Below are positions 41,324 through 50,752 of a stretch of DNA of 64,000 nt, one piece after another. Position numbers and translations under genes: made by a program. Each line of letters begins with the position of its first letter. The first letter of the stretch is position 1. The notes beneath the pieces are model-generated. The model searched no databases, was not told the DNA's origin, and saw nothing but the letters and a program-made list of their open reading frames with translations. The DNA is from Bacteroidia bacterium (GTDB taxonomy: Bacteria > Bacteroidota > Bacteroidia > Bacteroidales > Azobacteroidaceae), in assembly GCA_025996865.1 (NCBI GenBank), contig BNTV01000012.1, forward strand, positions 6,601-70,600, in the 5' to 3' direction.

Positions 41324-44300
41324 TTGATTTTAAAAGAATTATACGCTTCACATCCTCAGGTTAAAGCAGCTTTGTCGCTACTGAAACAGACAAAATCGCT
41401 GCTTTTCTTGTCCGGACTGCACGGTTCGGCGGGGAGTATTGTGTCTGCTGCGCTTTTTGCAAAATCTTCCTGTCATTTCCTCTGTATTTTGAACGACCTG
41501 GAAGAAGCCGGTTATTTCTATCACGATTGTTGCCAGGTATTGGATGAAGAAAGCGTTTTGTTCTTTCCCTCAGGATTCAAGCGAAATATCCGTTACGGAC
41601 AAAAAGACCCGGCAAATGAAATCTTGCGAACAGAAATTTTAGGCCGCCTGAATGCCGGTGAAAAACCGTATCTGATTGTAACTTATCCCGAAGCATTAGC
41701 CGAAAAAGTCATTTCCGGAAATGCGCTTCAAGCCAATACGCTGACTATTTCCAAGGGGGAAAAAATCAATACGTCTTTTGTGGAGGAAGTTTTGGAATCC
41801 TACGGTTTCGAATACGTGGATTATGTTTACGAGCCGGGACAATACGCTGTTCGAGGCTCTATTATCGACGTTTTTTCTTTTTCCAACGAGTATCCTTTCC
41901 GCATTGACTTTTTTGGCGATGAAGTGGAAAGCCTCCGTACTTTCGATGTGGAAACCCAATTGTCCAAAGAAAAATTAACTTCCGTTTCCATTATTTCCGG
42001 ACAATCCGGCAATCGCGAAACAACAATTTTCTCTTATCTGAACGAAAATTCCCGTTTGATTTTTCGCAACGACAAGTGGGTTTACGAACGAATTGAAGGT
42101 ATTTGGAATGAAGAACCTGTCCTCGCTAACGAGGAAACTTTCCAATCCATTGACGAAATCAGACTGCTGCTTACGCCTGCAAATATTATCAGGGAGTGGA
42201 CGGACAAGTTCGGACAGATACATTTGACTCCCCAGCCCCCTAAAGGGGGAGTTGAAACCACGTCTGAAAATATCGCTGAAACAAAGTCCCCTTCAGGGAA
42301 ACAACGTTCGGCGGTAGCCAATTTAGGGGTAAGTTGGGAGGTAGTACATTTCCAAACCGAACCCCAAATTTCCTATCACAAAAACTTCGACTTGGTAGCT
42401 ACGTCTTTCAAAGAAAAATTGGACAATGCCTATCAAATTTATATTTTGAGCGACAATGAAAAACAAATTGCGCGAATCCGTTCCATCTTTGAAGACCGTG
42501 GCGACAACATCACTTTCACGCCTGTTCTGAAAACTTTGCACGCAGGCTTTATCGACAAAACTTCACGGATTTGTTTGTTCACCGACCATCAGTTATTCGA
42601 CCGTTTTCATAAATACAATTTGAAGTCCGAACGCGCCCGCACGGGAAAAATCGCTTTGTCTTTGAAAGAATTGCAGCAATTCCAACAAGGTGATTATGTG
42701 GTACATATCGACCACGGCGTCGGCAAATTCGGCGGATTGATACGCACCGAAATCAACGGGAAAATGCAGGAAGTCATCAAACTGATTTACCTGAACGATG
42801 ATATTATTTTCGTCAGCATTCACGCGCTGCACAAAATTTCCAAATACAAAGGCAAAGACAATGAACCGCCGCGTTTGAACAAATTGGGTTCGGGTGCGTG
42901 GGAAAATCTGAAAGACCGCACCAAGAAAAAGGTCAAAGATATTGCCAAAGATTTGATTTTGCTTTATTCCAAGCGCAAGGAAGAAAAAGGCTTTGCTTTT
43001 TCGCCCGATACTTATCTGCAAAAAGAATTGGAAGCCTCTTTCATCTACGAAGATACGCCCGACCAGTTGAAAGCGACTAATGAAGTCAAACAGGACATGG
43101 AAAATTCCCGTCCCATGGATCGCTTGGTTTGTGGCGACGTCGGGTTTGGAAAAACGGAAGTAGCTATCCGGGCGGCATTCAAGGCCGTTGTGGATGGAAA
43201 ACAAGCGGCCGTACTGGTACCCACGACTTTATTGGCTTACCAACATTACAACACTTTCAAAGAACGATTGGAGAATTTACCGGTTACGGTAGATTATCTT
43301 TCCCGTGCAAGAACGCAGAAAGACACGAAAGAAATCCTTCAAAATCTGCAAGACGGCAAAATTGATATATTGATAGGTACGCATCGGATAATCAGTAAAG
43401 ACATTGTATTCAAAGATTTAGGATTGTTGATTGTCGATGAAGAACAAAAATTCGGGGTAAGCGTAAAAGAAAAACTCAAACAGCTGAAGATCAATGTCGA
43501 TACATTGACTTTGACCGCTACGCCGATTCCACGCACGCTGCAATTCAGTTTGATGGGTGCACGCGATTTGTCCAATATTTCGACGCCTCCGCCCAACCGT
43601 TATCCGATTCAGACCGAAGTGCACCGCTTCGGCGGAGATATTATCCGCGAAGCCATCAATTTCGAAATGAGCCGCAACGGTCAGATTTTTATCATCAACA
43701 ACCGGATTTCCAATCTGAAAGAATTGGAGGACTTGATTCATCGCGAAGTTCCCGACGCCCGCATCGCCATCGGTCACGGACAAATGGAACCGACAGCCTT
43801 GGAAGAAATTGTCATGGATTTTGTCAATTACGAATATGATGTGTTGATTGCTACGTCCATCATCGAAAACGGGATTGACATTCCCAATGCCAATACGATT
43901 ATCATAAACAACGCTCATCATTTCGGACTGAGTGATTTGCATCAGTTGCGCGGACGAGTAGGACGCAGTAATCGCAAAGCGTTTTGTTACCTGTTGTCGC
44001 CTCCGCTTCACCTTTTGAGTCCTGAAGCTCGCCGGCGTTTGCAAGCCATTGAGAATTTTTCGGAATTGGGAAGCGGAATCCATGTTGCTATGCAAGATTT
44101 GGATATTCGGGGAGCCGGTAATATGTTGGGCGCCGAACAAAGCGGATTCATTGCCGATTTGGGTTACGAAACGTATCAAAAAATTCTCAACGAAGCTGTA
44201 CTCGAACTGAAAAATGAAGAATTTTCCGACCTGTACAAAGACGAAAATGCCGTTGACACCGGCGAAAACTACGTGAACGATACCAATGTGGAAAGCGATT

Positions 44301-44734
44301 TGGAATTGCTTTTCCCTTCTTCCTATATTCCCAACGATTCGGAACGCATTTTACTGTACAAGGAATTGGACGGCATGGAAGAAGAAGGCGATATTGAACA
44401 ATTCCGGATTAAGCTGCAAGACCGGTTTGGAAAAATTCCCCAGCGGGGCGAGGAACTGATTCGGATTGTACGGCTGCGGCGTCTTGCCAAGAAGTTAGGC
44501 ATCGAAAAAATATCCTTGAAAGTCGGAAAAATGACGATTTTCTTGATTTTTCAAACCGAATCGGCGTATTACCAAAGCGAAGCTTTCGACAAGTTGCTGA
44601 AATTTGTTCAGAAAAATTACAAGCGGACGCAGTTGAAAGAACGGAACAACCGGCGTTCGGTGATGGTTTCCGACATCAATTCGGTTGAGAAGGCAGTTAC
44701 GGTTTTGGAGGAGATTATAAATGACAAATCATAA
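41324..44734 (+). CDS. mfd: Transcription-repair coupling factor
   Basis: An 1136-aa DNA translocase that removes stalled RNA polymerase and recruits UvrA. In order: UvrB-like module, CarD-like RNA-polymerase-interacting domain (GDYVVHIDHGVGKFGGL), RecG-like motor with Walker A GDVGFGKTE and DEEQ box (VDEEQKFGV), helicase motif VI RGRVGRSNRKA and a TRCF C-terminal domain. No ATG precedes the conserved N-terminus (KELYASHPQVKAAL), so TTG 41324 is the likely start. About 40 residues (301-341, from LTPQPPKGGVE) are repeat-encoded. Confidence 0.95.
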   Translation: MILKELYASHPQVKAALSLLKQTKSLLFLSGLHGSAGSIVSAALFAKSSCHFLCILNDLEEAGYFYHDCCQVLDEESVLFFPSGFKRNIRYGQKDPANEILRTEILGRLNAGEKPYLIVTYPEALAEKVISGNALQANTLTISKGEKINTSFVEEVLESYGFEYVDYVYEPGQYAVRGSIIDVFSFSNEYPFRIDFFGDEVESLRTFDVETQLSKEKLTSVSIISGQSGNRETTIFSYLNENSRLIFRNDKWVYERIEGIWNEEPVLANEETFQSIDEIRLLLTPANIIREWTDKFGQIHLTPQPPKGGVETTSENIAETKSPSGKQRSAVANLGVSWEVVHFQTEPQISYHKNFDLVATSFKEKLDNAYQIYILSDNEKQIARIRSIFEDRGDNITFTPVLKTLHAGFIDKTSRICLFTDHQLFDRFHKYNLKSERARTGKIALSLKELQQFQQGDYVVHIDHGVGKFGGLIRTEINGKMQEVIKLIYLNDDIIFVSIHALHKISKYKGKDNEPPRLNKLGSGAWENLKDRTKKKVKDIAKDLILLYSKRKEEKGFAFSPDTYLQKELEASFIYEDTPDQLKATNEVKQDMENSRPMDRLVCGDVGFGKTEVAIRAAFKAVVDGKQAAVLVPTTLLAYQHYNTFKERLENLPVTVDYLSRARTQKDTKEILQNLQDGKIDILIGTHRIISKDIVFKDLGLLIVDEEQKFGVSVKEKLKQLKINVDTLTLTATPIPRTLQFSLMGARDLSNISTPPPNRYPIQTEVHRFGGDIIREAINFEMSRNGQIFIINNRISNLKELEDLIHREVPDARIAIGHGQMEPTALEEIVMDFVNYEYDVLIATSIIENGIDIPNANTIIINNAHHFGLSDLHQLRGRVGRSNRKAFCYLLSPPLHLLSPEARRRLQAIENFSELGSGIHVAMQDLDIRGAGNMLGAEQSGFIADLGYETYQKILNEAVLELKNEEFSDLYKDENAVDTGENYVNDTNVESDLELLFPSSYIPNDSERILLYKELDGMEEEGDIEQFRIKLQDRFGKIPQRGEELIRIVRLRRLAKKLGIEKISLKVGKMTIFLIFQTESAYYQSEAFDKLLKFVQKNYKRTQLKERNNRRSVMVSDINSVEKAVTVLEEIINDKS
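42226..42343. repeat. Full dispersed palindromic element in frame within mfd
   Basis: Left part with CCCCAGCCCCCTAAAGGGGG (42231-42250), right part with CAAAGTCCCCTTCAGGG and TTTAGGGGTAAGTTGGGAG. The outer ends are related as imperfect inverted repeats (CTCCCCA...CCCCTAAA), as in a MITE. It adds about 39 codons without a stop. Confidence 0.8.
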
Positions 44735-45456
44735 AGATTTCAAACGTAAGCAGTTCGTGAAAAATTGCTTTTTGCTGTTTTGTACCTTTCCGAGGAACTG
44801 TTCAAACAGCCTGTTTTCCATCTCTTTGATGATTGCGTATGCAAAAATACAGACCTGTACATGCCCTTTTGTCTGCGCCGTATTGCGATGATACACCGGA
44901 CGAATACTTATGTTATCACTCTTTAAATCGCGAAACGCATGTTCTACCTGCTGACGGTAAAATATTTTGTCATCCGGCATTTGTCTATTACTTTGAAAAC
45001 CCTTTTCCTGTAACGGTCAAGGTCTTTTTCATCAAATGCAGTTTTCAGTTTTTTGTTTCGCCACCCAGGATTTTATCCCTGTTTTCAATATTCTTTTTTC
45101 TACGCTCTTCCCATGAACTTTCAACCGGTTTGAGCAGGTTATTTACTTTGGCTTTTTGATAATGGAGGAAATCCTTTTCGGACTCTTCCAATTCCTCGTT
45201 TACCGACAACACATAGCGCATATCTCCCTCTTGAACCTCGGCTAACTCCTTGCTGAACATATCCAACTGGAGGACTTTTCGCTCCATCAACTCCAATCAA
45301 GCCGATACATATTTGCATTTTGCCTTTTTTCTTGTCCCGATTGTATCCGAAAGCCGCCAATTCATTCTGGGTGCCCTCAAAATAAGTTATATGGATAACC
45401 GTAGTCAACACACTGCCCGACTGCAATATCTTTTTTGAGCAATAACTCTTCATCAC
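44729..45456 (-). pseudogene. IS1634-family transposase, broken
   Basis: Three minus-strand pieces in different frames make up the C-terminal half of an IS1634-type (IS4-like DDE) transposase. The first carries FGYNRDKKKGKMQICIGLI, the DDE region. The second reads EELEESEKDFLHYQKAKVNN. The third carries QVEHAFRDLKSDNISIRPVY with the catalytic Glu region and HRNTAQTKGHV. The N-terminus and at least two frame connections are lost. The 3' end overlaps the mfd stop by 6 bp. No inverted ends were found. Confidence 0.85.
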
Positions 45457-45605
45457 CGGTTTTTAATGACCGCTCTATTGATATAACAAATAATTAAATA
45501 TGTTATAAAACATATTATTAGTTGCTACATTATGCCGTCTTCTTTTGACATCTATTTAATTGTTAGATAGTTGACGTAGCAAAATCCGATAAAAGATAAA
45601 TAATT
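45457..45605. other. AT-rich gap after the transposase remnant
   Basis: No gene seen. It contains a short palindromic tract (AATATGTTATAAAACATATT region) and leads into the HigA-like remnant. This is probably the rest of the decayed insertion site. Confidence 0.3.
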
Positions 45606-45662
45606 ATGAAAACCTATACATTAGACGAAGTTCAATTGAATAAAACAATCATTTCCTCATAA
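45606..45662 (+). pseudogene. HigA-like antitoxin, N-terminal stub
   Basis: MKTYTLDEVQLNKTIISS: the first ten residues match the start of Bacteroidota HigA/XRE antitoxins (MKTYTLDEV.DK.IG), after which the frame runs into the 3' end of the DNA alkylation repair gene and stops. The tag-length match makes this tentative. Confidence 0.4.
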
Positions 45663-46350
45663 AATAAGCCCGCTCTTCCGGCGGAAAATGCTCAATAGCA
45701 TACCGCAAAGCAGTCCTCGGCATATTTTTGTGATGTATTTTCAGGAAATCGACAAGCGTCTGCCGGTCTTTTTTCCCGACTTCCCGCAGCATCCAACCAA
45801 CCGCTTTGTGCATCAAATCGTGTTTATGGGTAAGCAGTTTTTCTGCAATAGCAAGCGTGTCATCAAATTGCCGGTATTTGATAAATATCCATGTTGAGAC
45901 AATGGCAATTCGCTGTTCCCAGAGATTATCGCTTTCAGCCAAACGGTATAATACGCTTCTGTCTTCCTTGTCTAATAAATACAAGCCGATTACGTCGCGG
46001 CAAGTGACATCGACCAAATCCCAATTATTGGCTTTACGGGCATTTTTCAGATAGAAATCGAAAATCTTTTTCCGCTCCGCTTCTTTGGCTTTCTTGAATT
46101 GTTTCATAAGAAAAAGAAGCCCGGTTAAACGGGCTTCGTGATATTCCGAATCCAAAAGAACCTGAATTTCATCAAAAAGAAGTGCGGGACTTCTTTTGAC
46201 GATGTCGCGAATTATCGGAACGACAATTCCAAGCATCACATCTCCTTCGGCATATTGTCCTTTTCCGGTCTTGAAAAAACCTTGGAGGAATTTTGCCTTT
46301 TCGGGATTGGCGACAGATAAAAGTTCCTGAAGAATAAATTCAGCATTCAT
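45649..46350 (-). CDS. DNA alkylation repair protein (AlkD-like)
   Basis: A 233-aa all-helical HEAT-repeat protein of the DNA alkylation repair family. WDLVDVTCRDVIG, the late KAVGWMLREVGKKD and the C-terminal MPRTALRYAIEHFPPEERAYFM are typical. AlkD-type glycosylases excise alkylated purines. It starts 4 bp after the oadA-like stop, so it is probably co-transcribed. Confidence 0.9.
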   Translation of the reverse strand: MNAEFILQELLSVANPEKAKFLQGFFKTGKGQYAEGDVMLGIVVPIIRDIVKRSPALLFDEIQVLLDSEYHEARLTGLLFLMKQFKKAKEAERKKIFDFYLKNARKANNWDLVDVTCRDVIGLYLLDKEDRSVLYRLAESDNLWEQRIAIVSTWIFIKYRQFDDTLAIAEKLLTHKHDLMHKAVGWMLREVGKKDRQTLVDFLKIHHKNMPRTALRYAIEHFPPEERAYFMRK

Positions 46351-46354
46351 AGTC

Positions 46355-48136
46355 CTAATTGATAAACGCTAATATTTCTCCTTTTTGAACTTCCTTCCCT
46401 TGGTTTGCGTACGTGCCGACAATGACTCCGTCATAACCGACAGGAACAGGTTCTATGCCATACACATTTTGGATATAACATAAATTATCGCCTTTTTTAA
46501 TACTTGCTCCCTCGAAAGGTGCAGTCGAAACATTCATCATATCATATTGCCAGAGTACTTGTCCTTTACATGGCGCATGTACGGGTTTTGCAGATGGATA
46601 TTCGGCGGTGATTTCTTCAAAGCTGAACATCGGAATTTCAATAACCGGCCGTTTGACGATAATCGGTGCATGGGCTTTTTCTTTGGCCTGTTCCAGTTCC
46701 TGGTTGAACCTGTTTTTGGCAGCTCCCGATTTCATGTCCCGGTATTGGCGTTCATGCATCGCAAATTCGAATAATTCTTCCTGATCGGGACCTTCATCCC
46801 AACCATTTGTTTTCATTTCTTCTTTAAAACGGTCTAATTCGTCGGGGAAAGCATCCTGCGGATTTCCTTCGTAAAATTCCAGTTTGTTTGCTTTCGCCAA
46901 TTCGACGATTTCAGGGGCTAAAGCACCGGGAAGGTTTCCCGTTTTTCCGAGAATCATATTCCAACTGTCTTTATCAATCATTGAGAAACGCGGTTCGTTT
47001 TTAGCTTCTGCAAAAATATTCATCAAAGCGATATTCTTAACGTATTGACTGAATGGTGTAACCAATGGCGGATAACCCAACATCGGCCATATAGATTCAA
47101 CTTCGTTGAACAGTCGGACAACCAAATTATTGAGCGAAACTTCCTTTTTCCCGTTTTGCTTGAGTGCGAGGTTTATCGCGTTGTGCATTCCTTTCAGGTC
47201 GGCCATCATCGAACCCATCATTCCTCCCGGAAGGCCGCAACCTACCAATAACGAAGTCATGGTTTTATTGCTCGGATCAATGAAATATCCCAGAAAATCG
47301 TCAATAAAACTTTGAGTCAACCGGCGCGCTTCCATATAGGCTTCCATATTGATGTCCGGCACCAAAAATCCGGCGTCTTTCAGCATGGCTTGAATGGTAA
47401 TTACATCGGGATGAACCATACCCCAAGACAGCGGTTCCATGGCTACGTCGATGTAATCAACGCCGTTATAAGCGGCCTCCAACATGGATGCAACGGAAAA
47501 TCCCGGTCCGGAATGTCCGTGGTATTGAATAAGAATTTTCGGATGGCGTTTTTTTATTTCTTTGATTATTTGTCCGTTGCTGTATGGGCGGCCGATTCCG
47601 GCCATGTCTTTCAAGCAAATTTCTTCAGCGCCTGCTTCAATCAGTTTATCCGCTAAATTTACGTAATAATCGACCGTATGGATGGGAGAATACGTGATAC
47701 ACAACGCCGCTTGAGGAATCATCCCGCCTTCTTTCGCATATTGAATCGACGGAATAATATTCCTCGGATCATTTAATCCGCAGAAAATGCGGGGGATGTC
47801 AACACCTTGCGCGTGCTTTACTTTGTACATTAATTTTCTGACATCGGACGGTACAGGGTTCATCCGCAATCCGTTCAGACCCCGGTCAAGCATGTGGGTT
47901 TGAATTCCTGCTTTGTTAAAAGGAGCGGTAAATTCGCGAACGGCGTGATTAGGGTTTTCTCCATATAGTAAATTTACTTGTTCAAAAGCTCCACCGTTAG
48001 TCTCGACTCTTGCAAAACAGCCCATGTCGATAATTACAGGAGCAATTTGTTTTAATTGGTCAACCCGGGGTTGATATTTACCGGAAGATTGCCACATGTC
48101 GCGGTATAACAAACTAAATTTGATTTCTTTAGCCAT
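46355..48136 (-). CDS. OadA-like carboxyltransferase with degenerate biotinyl domain
   Basis: A 593-aa protein of the pyruvate carboxylase/oxaloacetate decarboxylase alpha type. The N-terminal TIM barrel shows metal-site residues D13 (LLYRDMWQS), H206 and H208 (YHGHSG) and the carbamylated-Lys candidate K176 (CLKDMAG). The PYC_OADA middle domain follows. The C-terminal 70 residues have the biotinyl-lipoyl fold, but the A/V-M-K-M site reads NVYGIE, with Y559 in place of the biotin-accepting Lys. It may work with a separate biotin carrier outside this window. Promoter box at 48194. Confidence 0.88.
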   Translation of the reverse strand: MAKEIKFSLLYRDMWQSSGKYQPRVDQLKQIAPVIIDMGCFARVETNGGAFEQVNLLYGENPNHAVREFTAPFNKAGIQTHMLDRGLNGLRMNPVPSDVRKLMYKVKHAQGVDIPRIFCGLNDPRNIIPSIQYAKEGGMIPQAALCITYSPIHTVDYYVNLADKLIEAGAEEICLKDMAGIGRPYSNGQIIKEIKKRHPKILIQYHGHSGPGFSVASMLEAAYNGVDYIDVAMEPLSWGMVHPDVITIQAMLKDAGFLVPDINMEAYMEARRLTQSFIDDFLGYFIDPSNKTMTSLLVGCGLPGGMMGSMMADLKGMHNAINLALKQNGKKEVSLNNLVVRLFNEVESIWPMLGYPPLVTPFSQYVKNIALMNIFAEAKNEPRFSMIDKDSWNMILGKTGNLPGALAPEIVELAKANKLEFYEGNPQDAFPDELDRFKEEMKTNGWDEGPDQEELFEFAMHERQYRDMKSGAAKNRFNQELEQAKEKAHAPIIVKRPVIEIPMFSFEEITAEYPSAKPVHAPCKGQVLWQYDMMNVSTAPFEGASIKKGDNLCYIQNVYGIEPVPVGYDGVIVGTYANQGKEVQKGEILAFIN

Positions 48137-48193
48137 ATTTCTAACTGATTTTTATTTTATTAAGACTTTCAACAAAATTTGTTAATAATTACA

Positions 48194-48201
48194 CAAAGAT
48201 A
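48194..48201 (-). promoter_or_regulatory. -7 promoter box for the oadA-like gene
   Basis: TATCTTTG on the minus strand, 58 bp before the ATG. Confidence 0.5.
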
Positions 48202-48255
48202 TAACAAAAATTCGGTATATTCCATAATTATCTCATTAAATATTTCATAGAATCC

Positions 48256-49185
48256 TTATCTTCTGCCTGCTCCGGAAGAAGAAGATCTTGAACTTGAGCT
48301 TGAACCTGAGCTTCGACTCTGACTTTGACTCTGATTTGAACTGCTGTTGCTCTCTCTTACTCTACTTTCGCCGGAGGAAGATGACCTGCTTGCGTTTGAT
48401 CCGTTCTCATTTGACGACCTGCTTTCGTTGCTTCTCACAGTGCCGGAATTTTGTCTGTTATTATCCGGTTGAGTTCTGCTTGGAGTCGTTGTTGCCGGAG
48501 TCCGGCTTCCTTCCGGGTTTGATTGCCTTTGGGTTGAGGATTCCTTGCTTCTTTGGGTATTGCTTTCCCGTATCCGGATAGTTTCCTGTCTGTTGCGGTC
48601 CGTATTGGCGGGTTGAGTCGAATTACGGGTTTGCTGCTGATACTCCCTTGTAATGCGGGTTCGTTCGTTTTTCGGAGCGTCGTTGAAACGCGGTGAACTG
48701 CTATATCCTTTACTTCTGTATTCCGGTCTGTTGTCATAAGTATAAGCGTAGCCTCTACGGACATTGTTGCGCGGACGGTCATAATATACGGGACGTCCGT
48801 AGTAATCATATCTACCGTTGTAATATCCATAAGCGAATTGATGATTTCTCGGCAACCAACAGGCATCTATCCATCGGTAACCACTTCTGTAATATTCCCA
48901 ATAGCCGGGAATCCAGAAAGCGCCCGCATAAGGAGCTAATGCCCAATATCCTTGCGCCCAGACATATTCTCTGTAACGGTAATCCCATGTCCAATATCCG
49001 TCAACCCAGACGTAATCGGGACCCGGAGAAGCAATCATAGGAGTTTCAACGGTTAGTACAACATTCGGCGCCAAAGGAATTTCTGTGTATATTGAAACAT
49101 TAGGGCCTGCAACCATTTGGCTTGAAGTACAAGCGGTCATTATTATTAAAACGACCGACGCTAAAATTGTTAATCTTGTTTTCAT
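48256..49185 (-). CDS. YXWGXW repeat-containing lipoprotein
   Basis: A 309-aa secreted protein. The lipobox MTAC (Cys19) ends the signal peptide. Residues of about 55-125 hold three W-x-x-G-Y/W-W repeats (WVDGYWTW, WAQGYWAL, WIPGYWEY), the YXWGXW domain of unknown function. From about residue 140 the chain is Arg/Tyr then Ser/Asn/Arg-rich and disordered, with SSSGESRVRES-like low complexity. Start ATG 49185. Confidence 0.85.
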   Translation of the reverse strand: MKTRLTILASVVLIIMTACTSSQMVAGPNVSIYTEIPLAPNVVLTVETPMIASPGPDYVWVDGYWTWDYRYREYVWAQGYWALAPYAGAFWIPGYWEYYRSGYRWIDACWLPRNHQFAYGYYNGRYDYYGRPVYYDRPRNNVRRGYAYTYDNRPEYRSKGYSSSPRFNDAPKNERTRITREYQQQTRNSTQPANTDRNRQETIRIRESNTQRSKESSTQRQSNPEGSRTPATTTPSRTQPDNNRQNSGTVRSNESRSSNENGSNASRSSSSGESRVRESNSSSNQSQSQSRSSGSSSSSRSSSSGAGRR

Positions 49186-49363
49186 AATTCTAAGAAAGTT
49201 AGGTGTTAAATACATTCTTTTATCTTATTTTTTAGACTTATAAGAATACGAATGGTTTAAATTTTATTGTGAATTGAAAAATTATACCTATATTTACGGC
49301 GCAATACACAAAAATTACATGCTTGAACTAAATATCATTTATTAATACATAAAAAGTTATATC

Positions 49364-50704
49364 ATGAAACGACGAGATTTTTTAACGAGTACGGCTTTAA
49401 TAGGAGCAAGCATGGGCATTGCCCCTTTGGGATTAGCCTCTTGTAGCAGTAAAGAAAAAGCAAAAACATTGACACCGGAAGAATTAGGGATGTATTCCTT
49501 TGTGGATATAGCCCCCGATGGAAAACCTTTAAAGGCGGCCTTAGTTGGTTGCGGTGACCGCGGAACCGGTGCTGCAACACAGTTTTTGAAGGCAGGACCT
49601 AACGTATCTATTATTGCTTTGGTTGATATTTTTCAAGACAGAATGGATGGTTGCCGTAACGTTTTGAAAGAAAAGCACAACAACGAGGTTCCGGATGCCA
49701 ATTGTTTCCTTGGATTCGATGCCTATAAAAAAGTATTGGAAATGCCGGACATTGATGTCGTGCTGCTTTGTACGCCTACTCACTTTCGTCCCGAACAGTT
49801 CAGAGCTGCCGTTGAAGCCGGCAAACATGTTTTTATGGAAAAACCTTGTGCCGTTGACCCAACCGGTATCCGGACGGTAATTGCAGCTGCCAAAATTGCC
49901 ACAACAAAAGGCTTGACGGTAATTACAGGAAACCAAAGACGTCATTCCAAAGCTTATTGGGAAGCATACGTACAGGTAAGAAACGGCGCTATCGGCGATA
50001 TTGTTTCCGGTTCCGCACATTGGGATCAAGGTGCGTGGTGGAACAAAAGAAAACGCCCGGAATGGAGCGATATGGAATACTGTATCCGTAACTGGTTCAA
50101 TATTAAATGGCTCAGTGGAGATCATATTCTTGACCAAGCGATTCATAACATCGACGTAGTAACTTGGTTCATGGGAATGCGTCCAACCAACGCCGCAGGT
50201 TTTGGCGGCCGCGCCCGGCGTTTAACCGGTGATATTTTCGATTTCTTCAGTGTTGATTACTACTACGAAAATAACCGTAAAATGTTGACAACAGCCCGTC
50301 AGATTGACGGATGCGAGGGAAATGTTTCCGAACAGATATATGGAACCAAAGGCATGTTCACAACCAAAGATGGCGTTCATTTAGAGGATTATAACGGGAA
50401 TGTTATCTGGAAATATGATTATGAAAAACAACCTGAGAAAAACCATTATGATCAGGAACATATCCATTTGGTAGAATCCATCCGGTTGGATAAGAAAATT
50501 AATCAAGCGGAAGACCTCGCTTATTCTACACTGATTGCTATTCAGGGACGGGAGGCTGCTTATACCGGAAAATCCGTTAGTTGGGATGAAATCATGGCTT
50601 CCGATTTGCGGTACGGTCCGGAAACGTATGCTTTGGGACCGTTGCCCGATTATCATGAAGGACAGGCTCCGGTTCCCGGAAAAGATCCCGGCGCTCCGAT
50701 GTAA
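49364..50704 (+). CDS. Gfo/Idh/MocA oxidoreductase with Tat signal (GH109-like)
   Basis: A 446-aa NAD-dependent oxidoreductase-fold protein exported by the Tat pathway: the signal has RR (MKRRDFLTS) and a lipobox LASC. The Rossmann motif is VGCGDRGTGAA; EKPCAVDP is the family EKP motif; DHILDQAIHNIDV carries the catalytic His region. It resembles GH109-type glycosidases that use bound NAD. Neighbours (isomerase, second Gfo/Idh, ThuA-DUF1080) suggest a sugar-oxidation/cleavage pathway. Confidence 0.88.
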   Translation: MKRRDFLTSTALIGASMGIAPLGLASCSSKEKAKTLTPEELGMYSFVDIAPDGKPLKAALVGCGDRGTGAATQFLKAGPNVSIIALVDIFQDRMDGCRNVLKEKHNNEVPDANCFLGFDAYKKVLEMPDIDVVLLCTPTHFRPEQFRAAVEAGKHVFMEKPCAVDPTGIRTVIAAAKIATTKGLTVITGNQRRHSKAYWEAYVQVRNGAIGDIVSGSAHWDQGAWWNKRKRPEWSDMEYCIRNWFNIKWLSGDHILDQAIHNIDVVTWFMGMRPTNAAGFGGRARRLTGDIFDFFSVDYYYENNRKMLTTARQIDGCEGNVSEQIYGTKGMFTTKDGVHLEDYNGNVIWKYDYEKQPEKNHYDQEHIHLVESIRLDKKINQAEDLAYSTLIAIQGREAAYTGKSVSWDEIMASDLRYGPETYALGPLPDYHEGQAPVPGKDPGAPM

Positions 50705-50714
50705 TATTTATGTA

Positions 50715-50736
50715 GGGGCGTTGCGCGCAACGCCCC
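50715..50736. terminator. Perfect 22-bp palindrome between convergent genes
   Basis: GGGGCGTTGCG directly followed by its exact inverse, 11 bp after the Gfo/Idh stop and 17 bp from the isomerase stop. It may act as a bidirectional terminator, and it also looks like a dispersed palindromic repeat. Confidence 0.55.
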
Positions 50737-50752
50737 TTACCATAAACCGTAT

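Noticed and set aside
42593-44179. Two long antisense frames (203 and 253 codons) inside mfd
   Set aside because: They mirror codon structure of mfd, carry no known domain and overlap its conserved motor motifs.
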